Source: Varanus komodoensis (taxonomy: Eukaryota; Chordata; Lepidosauria; Squamata; Varanidae). Taken from it: 64,000 nt of DNA. The notes below the pieces were generated by a model, which was given only the letters and a program-made list of their open reading frames with translations, searched no databases and was not told the DNA's origin. Shown piece after piece: positions 55,895 through 64,000 of this stretch. Position numbers and translations under genes: made by a program. Position 1 is the first letter of the stretch. Every line of letters starts with the position of its first letter. Location: NCBI RefSeq assembly GCF_004798865.1, contig NW_025335941.1:15018066-15082065 (forward strand). Reading direction: 5' to 3'.

Positions 55895-56050
55895 CAGTTT
55901 TATGTATTTGCTATATTTGGAACATACACTTTAGGGAAATCCCTTTCAAGGCTGTTCACAATAAAAATATTAAAAACCAAACAATCAGCACATAATTTAA
56001 GAAAAACAGCTTTCCCAAGAGCCAAATATAAATGGGCTTACAGGCAGATA
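55895..56050 (-). repeat. Probable reverse L2-like LINE 3' remnant
   Basis: The order 'tatttgctatatttggaaca', 'ccctttcaaggctgttcaca' and 'ataaaaatattaaaaacc' resembles the antisense 3' end of the L2-like family. Worn; confidence is low. Confidence 0.35.
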
Positions 56051-56334
56051 CACTGTAATAGGGTCTCGTGCACAGTGTGATCGCCCACCTTACAGCTTGT
56101 TGTTGTTGTTGTTGTTACCTTGCTAGTTGAAAAATATGAAATCTCTGTTGAATATGGTTGCTGCCATGTTGCTGGAAGGATTTTTGTGCCTTTAAAATTC
56201 AACAGATAAATCTTTCCCTTTTGCTGTTGGAGAATTTTTAACCAGTTGAACTTCTACCTGCTAGGCAGCGGTTAAAGGCATAGCGGTTGCGTGGGAAATG
56301 GCAGTAACCTTACTGGCAGCTCCAACTGCATTTA

Positions 56335-56545
56335 GCTAGAATTTGGGCTCAGGCAATCTGGGTTCTAGTTCCCACTCAGCCGTGAAGCTCACTGAGTAAC
56401 TTTGGGCCAGTCAGTGACTATTACCCTAAGCGACCTCACATAGCTATTGTGAGGACATAAACTGGAGAAGAGAAAGAGGAGGACCATTATGTAAGTTGCC
56501 TTGGGTTTCCTTGCAGTAAAAAATAGAATATAACCATAGTATATA
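56335..56545 (+). repeat. MIR-like tRNA-derived SINE, plus strand
   Basis: Head remnant 'ctgggttctagttcccactc', core 'cgacctcacatagctattgt', end 'gtaagttgccttgggtttcc' with an A-rich tail. Confidence 0.75.
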
Positions 56546-56592
56546 TGAAAACAAACAAAATTATGATTGACTGAACTTGGTGCCCTTTAGAT

Positions 56593-56810
56593 TTGTTGTT
56601 GTTGTTGTTACATTGCATTTATATCCCACCTTTTTTCCTCTTGTGGGGAATCCAAGGTGGATTATGTAGCTGCATTTTATCCTCACAACAACCAAACCCA
56701 TGAGGCTAATACATAAAGTCACCCAGTGAGCTTCACGGCTGAGTGGGAACTAGAACCCAGATCCCCCAGTCCCCAGTCTAACACTTTAACCACCACACTC
56801 CATTATTGGA
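56593..56810 (-). repeat. MIR-like tRNA-derived SINE, minus strand
   Basis: Tail 'acattgcatttatatcccac' at left, core 'cctcacaacaaccaaaccca' and head 'cactttaaccaccacactcc' at right. It lies 50 bp from the preceding copy in opposite orientation. Confidence 0.78.
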
Positions 56811-57299
56811 TGACAGCTCCCAGCTCCCAGGGCTGTACATCTGAAGGGCAACAAGCAAGGGAAGTGGGTATTGTGGACCTCAGTACTGCAGATTTCACAG
56901 AGCTTGCCTAGGTTATTTGGACTGAGTGGATCACCAGCATTTTAAAATTAAGAATGGAAACAATAAGAGCTGGTTTAACTGGTGCCAATCATTGCTTGCT
57001 GCCTTGCCTGCCTTGGAGTTTGTGCTGGCACAACTGCATTGGCTGCCAGCCACAGATGGATAGAATCAGGGCACATTCTTGGTGTAAACAAAACCTGTGA
57101 TCCCCGGGCAGGATTTGGCTCTTCCAGAGAGCACTGCTGCTTGAAGTGCCTTCGGCTATCATTGGCATATTGCAATAGTGTATATATTTATTTTTTCTGG
57201 GCAGAAAAAGGACTGACAAGTTTCCATGGCAGAGATGGGGTTAGGGCAGGGGAAGGAGTTATATAGCTTTGTTTCAATTTTTCCATGGCAGTTTTCTAA

Positions 57300-57480
57300 C
57301 TGAAAACATTTATTTATTTCTAAAATGTATAAACTACCCTTTATCCACAAAAGATTCCAGGGTAGTGAATACAAAAAAGTAAGCAAACAAATCTAGTATC
57401 GAAAACCAACCAACCAACTGTATAATTGTACATTAAAAAACAAATCAAAGCAACAGCTCTTCAACTGGCAAGCCAAAGCA
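57300..57480 (-). repeat. Probable reverse L2-like LINE 3' remnant
   Basis: The order 'tttatttatttctaaaatgt', 'aagattccagggtagtgaat' and A-rich sequence matches the antisense layout of an L2-like end (AATAAATA tail, then stem). Confidence 0.4.
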
Positions 57481-59950
57481 AACAAAATGAACAAAAACCA
57501 AACAAACCCCCATAATCAGTTAAGTTTAAAAACAATTTAAAATATTAAAATACTTGGACAACAAATATTTTAATTTGACTCAAAAGAAAAATAAATTGGA
57601 GACTGTCATATACACAGCATGCTTCACTGAACTCAGGCGGCCAGAGGCAGTGGACAAAATGGCAACCTCAGTTCCATGTATAGAAGTCAACCCGGCCATG
57701 TGGCTGAATCTTATTTTAACATGGGACATAAGGCAGCTTCCTCCTCCACTGCAGCCAAGGGCAGCAGGCTACTACAGGAGCACAAGGCAGGTCATGTGGC
57801 AGACACAACTCTGTCCTTCGTGTGCCAACATCTGCCCCCTGAGATGGCTGCCACTTTCCACCTCATGGAGGGCCAGCCCATCCTCCAAAGCTTTTACCTC
57901 ATTGGACATCCTTGCCATGAGGTTTTTCCTGCAAATGAAAAATTATAAAAGTCATACTGGGAATGTTAAGATGAAGAGGACAACATTTTGTTATACTTAC
58001 TTTTGGTGGTTTGAACAGCAACAACAAAAACCCCATAAATTGTTGTTGTTGAAATATTCAAACACTGGACATTTTACATGTTTGTGGGCAGAGATGGGCT
58101 GAGGGGCTTTAGGGTGGGGCAGGAACTACCCTCTGCCAGTGGAGAGGAACTCTGCCAGTGGGGTGGCACAACCAGAGACAACCAGTATTCTCCCAGAAAG
58201 CTCTGGTGAATCTCGTTTGCACTGGTGGTAGACTCAAAATAGGCTATACTGGAACTATCCTGGGGCAAATGTGGCCATGGTGCTGCTTGAGCCAAAGTGT
58301 CTCCATACCTCCAGGTTAGGTACAAAACAGACCTGCCCCTGACCTGGTTTTGGTATTTTCCCCTTCATTGGCTTAAATTGGGTGGGGGTGGGAAGAAAGG
58401 CGAGAAAGACAAACCTTTGGGTGCTGGTGGGGGTTGAAAAGGCTGCTTCCTTGGCTGCAGTAGCCTCAAGGCTTTGGAAGTAGCAGAATGTCCACTATGT
58501 AACTCCACTCCCATTCCATTAGGATTGCTCTGTTAGAAAGCCGGATTCCTTCAGGCCAAGCAGTAAAAGAAGCACATGCTTTAGGGCTGTTACCACCTCT
58601 TGTGGGAGTAGGAACATTGTATGTAGAACTGAACCTTTTCTCCCCCAGGAACGAAAACCTTCCTTCCTCAAGTTAGCTGGTACTTCTGTGAGATGCATTT
58701 TTTCTCACCACTTCCTGTTCAACACCACCATTGTTGGGGGAACTTATTATCTGGTCATAGCTTCATTTTCAACATTCTTAGACATATGACACTAGAAATT
58801 CCTAACGTGAAACTTTTGATTGTGCAATTTGCTTTGTGAACAGTTTTTTAGACATTTTGGTCATTTGGTGGGTACTTTGTTCATCTTATTTGAAGTGTCT
58901 ACATCTTTTCTTTCTCATGGCAGAAAATGTCTGTGAATCGTACACTCTACTTGAGAAACACTGAGTTAAAATCTACTATCACTGGAATATACAACAGTCA
59001 TTCTTATTAACTCAAGACTGAAGATTTTAGGTTAGTTATTTTTCATATATTCAAAATGGATATTTATTAAGAAGTTTCAGAATATACTTTTGTGCTGGGG
59101 TTGGCTGTAGGGGAGAAAACTATAGATATAAGAAATATTTCTTTCTTGAGCTATTTGGCCAGTAAGGGGCACTGTTGATTGAGAGAAGTATGATAACCCA
59201 TCAGTAAGGGAAGGGCCAGTTTTTGCCACTGGCTGACTGAGCCACAACATCAGAGGTTGCTGTTCACTGTGCAAAATGGTGACACAGAGTGGATCTCAAA
59301 CTTCACAACTCTAAGAATCAAGCCATAGAGTATTGACATCTTTCCAAGTTGTGGAGAGGTTTTCTCAAGGTGTTATTTCCAATTACGGTTGCTATGAATA
59401 CTTATTTTGCTTCATTTTAATTGTATTGTCACAGGCTATAGTTTTTGCATTTTATATGCCATTTGATGCCATGATCGATCCCTCCCCCCCCCCCGTATAT
59501 AAACTTGCCAACTAAGGGCAGTAGTTGATGCATCTAATGATGTGGACACATATTTAATAATGCATTAATAGTTCAGGTGCTACAAGAATCTTTCCTCTGC
59601 TCTAAATCAGGGGTGCAGAGCAAAACTTCAAGGGACAAACAGATGAGCTGGCCAATGCCCTGCTGCTCCTTCACTGGAGAAGTGAAGGGGACTTGGCTGG
59701 CACAGTTTCAGGCGAGGTTCCCCTGACTGGAAAAGCCCACCCACAGCAAGACACCACTGTGGGAGAATCTGAGCTGTCATCTTTGATCAGCAACTGGAGA
59801 CAAGAGAGGGGGTGGAGTCCCGCTTCCTTCCTCTTCCTCGACCCTGGTAGGGGCTTATGGAGGATCAGTGCCTGCATTGCCAAGGGGGCAGATCTGCGAG
59901 GTGGAGCAAGCATCTGCAGGCCACATGCGCAACCTCCATGATTATTGCTG
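57481..59950. other. Intergenic stretch, no gene seen
   Basis: A 180-codon open frame at 57554-58102 has no family signature and carries no splice sites; it is probably chance or an unrecognised old repeat. Nothing else was recognised. Confidence 0.35.
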
Positions 59951-59959
59951 AGAGTGAGA

Positions 59960-60475
59960 AAGATGGCTGCTACAGACCCTTGTTCTCAAGGACTGCTGGC
60001 CAGACTTCAGAAGAATCAGAAGGAGAAGTGGGTGAAGAACAGGAGGGGGCTTGGGAATGTGGACCTTGTGGAGACACTGAGATGAGGGAAGTGGAGATGC
60101 TTATCTCAAGCCCAGACTCCCCAAGTCGGCAGGCAGTTTCTGGGAATAAGCAAGATTTACAGCTGGTAAGAGGGGACAAGCAATGGGAATTTCTTCGACT
60201 CAGGTGGGGTGGGCATGGTTCTTCACCCCATGACACGTCACTGGCAAAAGAGGGTGGCCCAATTAGAGGACTGGAGCATAGAGAGGAGGTGTGCTTGCTT
60301 TCAGAAGGTTCCTCCCAAAGGAATGGGGCCTGGGCATGCTCATAAGGAGAGTTCCTGGATGTGATACTAGACTGGGTTCAACAAACTATTCTATGCGTGC
60401 TCAGATATTCATTCTGAGTGCTTTCTGCCTTCTGGCTAATAAAGAATACTCTGAAAGGAAAAAGGCCTATGGCTT
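59960..60475 (+). mobile_element. LTR-element-like fragment (fossil), weak call
   Basis: A GC-richer block running from an acidic low-complexity part near 60000-60110 to 'gactgggttcaacaaactat' and a poly-A signal 'ggctaataaagaatactc' near 60437. The end resembles the U3-R portion of an LTR. No second LTR, priming site or coding domain was recognised, so family and limits are uncertain. Confidence 0.25.
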
Positions 60476-63105
60476 TTGAATGCACAAAGGAGGAACCTCA
60501 ACTCTCAACAGTTATGGACACTTAAAATTAATGCTGATGAAACTATTCATTTCTTTATCTCCACATCTTCATTTTTGTTCCCCAAGCATCTTCCTGTGCC
60601 TGAGATAGACAGTAGTTCCTAGCACTACCGACCAAAAGGCACTGCGCAGCTATTCCATCTTCCATTCCTTAACATATCTTTTGTGGTTTAAAAAGGCAGA
60701 ATCATCAATGAGAATATGCAGGAGGATTAGAAAAGGAAGAGAGAGTCCTCTGGGCCCCTCATAGAATTCCATGAGTGAGGCAGAGTGATTGCACAATGAA
60801 GCATCCTAGAGAGTTCCACTGAAAGTTTGGATGCTTTGTCCTTTCTGTAGCTGAACTGTAAAATATAATGGTCCCTTACACTTGGATATGTTTTTCTAAC
60901 ATGGTCAGTTTTAGCATCTTCTTGTCTGGATCCACTCTTCAAATGGAAGGCATCAGATTCCTGGCATACAAAAAAAGATGGGTTCTTCTTCTCATAGTTA
61001 CAGCTGCTAGAGGTGTGTGGTGTCAACTTCATTTTCTCATGCTAAACTGAGTCTGTGATAAACCCAGATTTTAAAATGGGAAGTTTTTTTGTATGGCTGA
61101 CTTGGATGGCGGAGTTTGTTTGCTTGTTTTTTTAACCTTAGATCAACTAGTGGGCATGGATGATACAGTCTTGTCATTCTTGGCTGTGTGTGCCAGATGC
61201 AGGTGACCTGATAGGGCAATACTTGCCATTGCAGTGTTCGTTAGAATTTCAATGTGAGCCTGCTGCTTTAACAGCTTCAGAGTCTCCGTCACTATCAGGA
61301 ACACTTAGTGATGCTAATCAGTTATATTGACCCATGAACCATGTTCATTAATATTTATTATTGGTCAGTAACTATGATATGCAGGGTCTTAAGCAGAAAT
61401 GGAATGAGGAACTGGCTTGTCCCATCTTGCATAATCAAGGGATCACCAATTTAGCATTTCTGTCTGAATCTCCAGCTATGCTTTATTCTGCAGGAACTCT
61501 TGTTCTTTATCTATTTAAATTAAAACATGCTGAATTTCAGAACTAAGTTGATTTGGGATGTTTGAGTTAAATCTTATAAAAGAAACCACATTCCTCTACA
61601 AAAAGAGAAGGGGAGGGGAGGGGGAATAAAAGAATAAAGAATTAACAAGTGGTTTCAAAAACAAAACAAAAAACAATTGTGTGTGTCACTGGGAAGATGT
61701 GTTGCTTCTCCAGGGAATTTGCTTACTGCATATTTCCTGTGACCAGGAAGCAAGTACTTTTAAGGCTACAGTCCTATTCCCCAAGACTGGGCAACACCCA
61801 TGGGCTACATTCAGTCCCTGTCGCTCCCAATTCCCCCAAAAGGAAAATAACAACAAGAACATGAAAAAGGCACCCCAAAGCAGCTACAGAATGCCAGACT
61901 GACAAATGTGACTTGTCTGAATGCCGAATTTCTCCCTTTTAGTATTCCACAGCCACTTTGGGATCTAAAATGGAAGATTTAGCTTGCAAACAAGTTAAAT
62001 GTATCTGGTTTAGTACTACTGAGCTGCTGAATTTGTCAGCAAATCAGTGTATATTTCAATCCCTTCCCAATGTAGCCCATCAGAGGGTGAGAGTGGTGCC
62101 CATTTCTCCTGTAGTTGCCCCCTCCTGCTGTATACACTTACATAATAAGCCTTACTGCTTACTGGAAATGCACAGGACTGCAGTGCAGGAGCTACAAAAC
62201 AGGGAGCCCACTACTGGGTGCTGCTTTTAGATAATATTATATGAAGGTGCAGCAACAGGATCAGACACTTCTGAAGCAATTTCCCCTTCTATGCACCTTG
62301 TAGGGAACCTATGTGTCTCCAGATGTCATTGAACTTCAGCTCCCATCATCCCTAGCTATTGGTCATGCTGGCTTAGGTTGATTGGAGCTGTAGTTGGAGT
62401 GCCACTGGCTAACCATCCTTGTTGTAAAGGAGCAGGAACTGTTGAGGGTCTGGAGAGAACTGTCACCATAGTCCTAGGGTCTAAAACAGCCCAGGTGAAG
62501 CAAATAAAATTTCAGAAGAAGCCAGGAAATGGGTCTTTCCTAAATGTGGCAGCTAAACCAATCAGCCCTAGGATACTGATGCAAAGTCCATCTACTGAGA
62601 CCCGAGAAGGCATTTTTTCTCCATAACATTGAAGAATCAGCCCTTCTCATCCTATTTCTGGGAAGAGGAAAGGGAAATAAAAAACTAAACATATAATGAC
62701 CACCTTTATAAAAGTACCTGCTGAAGTTTAAAACTAATGAAGTCTTTTCTGCTGATGGCAGGAGATAAATAGCACTCAATGTTAATATTTGTTTTAGTCC
62801 CAGAAACATGATACTGATATTTCGGAAGTCTCAAAATTCCAAGCCATCTCTAACAAACATCCAGCAAAACTGGAGATTCAGTGTCATAAAAGAGACCTTC
62901 ACTCAGAAACCTCAGACAATGAACACAAGTGGTATTCCCACAAGTCCATTAGGATTCATATCGGTGGTACTGTTTTCCTTAAAAGAATTAGTCTTTAATT
63001 AGATTTGTGATTCCCCTTCACAATACTTTTCTTTAAAAAGCTACCATAAAACAAACACTGTCAGCAAAGATAAATTGACCTTGAAAGAAGTGACATTTCT
63101 TTCAC
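60476..63105. other. Intergenic stretch, one foldback MITE, no gene seen
   Basis: A foldback MITE lies at about 62305-62412 ('ctccagatgtcattgaactt' / 'ggagctgtagttggagtgcc'). The rest is AT-rich with no recognised element. Confidence 0.4.
62305..62412. repeat. Foldback MITE, worn copy
   Basis: Left arm 'cttcagctcccatcatccct', centre 'ggtcatgctggcttaggttg', right arm 'gattggagctgtagttggag'; arms partly complementary. Confidence 0.6.
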
Positions 63106-63109
63106 TGAG

Positions 63110-63800
63110 ATGGGTCTTTCTTTAGGCGGTCAGCCCCCCACCCACCCCATGCACAGACTTCCCCTCCCTCATGAAACAGCCATTCAGGTACAGCATCGTT
63201 GTGAGCGACTTCTTAAGCTAAGGATCTTTATTTGTACGACTGTGGCAGACTTTGGACATCCCAGTTGGCATGAGGAGAAAGGGCTGTTTGTTTCTGGGAT
63301 GGCGAAGAAAAAGGGCTGGCGCAGGTGGTGGACCATCAGTAAAACATTGTTGGGAGAAAAACTTGCAGGTGCTCCTTCTGCAAAGGGATGTGTACTTCCT
63401 GGACTGAGCACAAGTGAAAGACGTCTGCCAATGCTCAACAGAACTGCACTGTTGCCTTAAGAGTGAATCAAAAAAGATGTTTCAATGCTGTCGTCGGATT
63501 TGGATGATTTGCCCCCAAGGACAAAAAGCCTCCTATAACACTGGATTTAAATAGTCCGATCTCACTTGTGCCCTGGCTGAGCAGATTCAATTGTGCTGGT
63601 GTCTCCTATCCAGTGTGATATCATAGCTTCAGAGGAAGCCTTTCTTTCGAGGTCACATTCGTTTGTCCTGGGGATGCAATCATTTTTGTGTCGATGGACA
63701 ATGTTTTACTGTGAAGATATGGGCCAGATGGCTCAGTCACTTGCCGTCCAGAGCTAAACAGCTCTGTTATTGTTGGGGAATCAACAGAACCAATTGTCTC
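63110..63800. promoter_or_regulatory. Candidate conserved non-coding element
   Basis: A repeat-free stretch with retained CpGs (for example 'gctgtcgtcggatttggatg' and 'ctttcgaggtcacattcg') in an otherwise CpG-poor region, mixed composition and no believable reading frame. It could be an enhancer of a neighbouring developmental gene such as OLIG1. Unverified. Confidence 0.3.
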
Positions 63801-64000
63801 TTGCTCATGAAACTCTAGTGCTCGTCATTGTTTAAACATGAACGATTCAGTTTTCATGTCTTGGTCAGAATATGCAAAACGACTAGGGCAGAGCCATGGA
63901 CTTTGAAAATAAATGTTTTTAATTTTTATTTTAAAATGTAGTCATTTCTAATCCTGCACCCTATGATTAAAATCTATGAAGCCAACCATTAGCATTCTCT

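Noticed and set aside
57554-58102. 182-codon plus-strand open frame
   Set aside because: No known domain and no exon signals; it starts inside an A-rich repeat edge.
59857-60345. 162-codon acidic frame
   Set aside because: Lies in an LTR-like fossil fragment and matches no host family that I know.
1-64000. CRISPR arrays, bacterial operons, rRNA, functional tRNA genes
   Set aside because: The window is animal nuclear DNA; regular repeats are microsatellites or mobile elements, and tRNA-like promoters belong to SINEs.

Overview
This is a 64-kb piece of a vertebrate nuclear genome, almost certainly a squamate reptile (a lizard or close relative). The repeats point there: 3' ends of BovB LINEs with an (AAC)n tail, a tRNA-derived SINE of about 350 bp, a second MIR-like tRNA SINE, L2-like LINE 3' ends with a GC-rich stem before an AATAAATAAAT tail, a CR1 3' end and many foldback MITEs. 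No species can be named from sequence alone. Coding density is very low, as expected for an amniote locus with long introns and intergenic DNA.

Left part (1-28.6 kb): the window opens in a CpG island (about 1-480). The one clear gene follows on the minus strand: IFNAR2, the ligand-binding chain of the type I interferon receptor. Six consecutive exons could be placed with exact splice sites: second half of fibronectin domain D1 (11306-11134), D2 first half (10289-10150), D2 second half (8903-8741), transmembrane exon (8519-8401) and the long acidic signalling exon (7031-6369, stop codon included). These are five separate coding blocks plus a likely promoter exon ending at 28315 in a second CpG island (about 27.95-28.6 kb). 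Intron phases run 2-1-0-1-0, consistent through all joins, and I take this as the class II cytokine-receptor pattern. The exon for the first half of D1 and the signal-peptide exon were not identified. Two phase-symmetric candidate cassette exons (81 and 102 bp) and a 36-bp micro-exon candidate lie in the 5' introns. In other amniotes IL10RB follows IFNAR2 in the same direction, so the left-edge CpG island may be the IL10RB promoter.

Middle (28.6-35.3 kb): a repeat-rich stretch with a truncated, intron-less copy of the N-terminal part of a BPI/LBP family gene (31320-31910) that stops exactly at a splice-donor-like site. It is surrounded by BovB, SINE and foldback insertions.

Right part (35-64 kb): no gene was recognised. 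It is ordinary intergenic DNA with old L2, MIR-like and MITE remnants. By synteny with other amniotes it should be the OLIG1-IFNAR2 interval. Three repeat-free stretches (about 52.6-53.1, 55.2-55.66 and 63.1-63.8 kb) look like conserved non-coding enhancers, but this is inference without alignment.

Fossil LTR material: two solo LTRs of one family in opposite orientation (19965-20682 and 21213-21897), plus two weaker LTR-like fragments.
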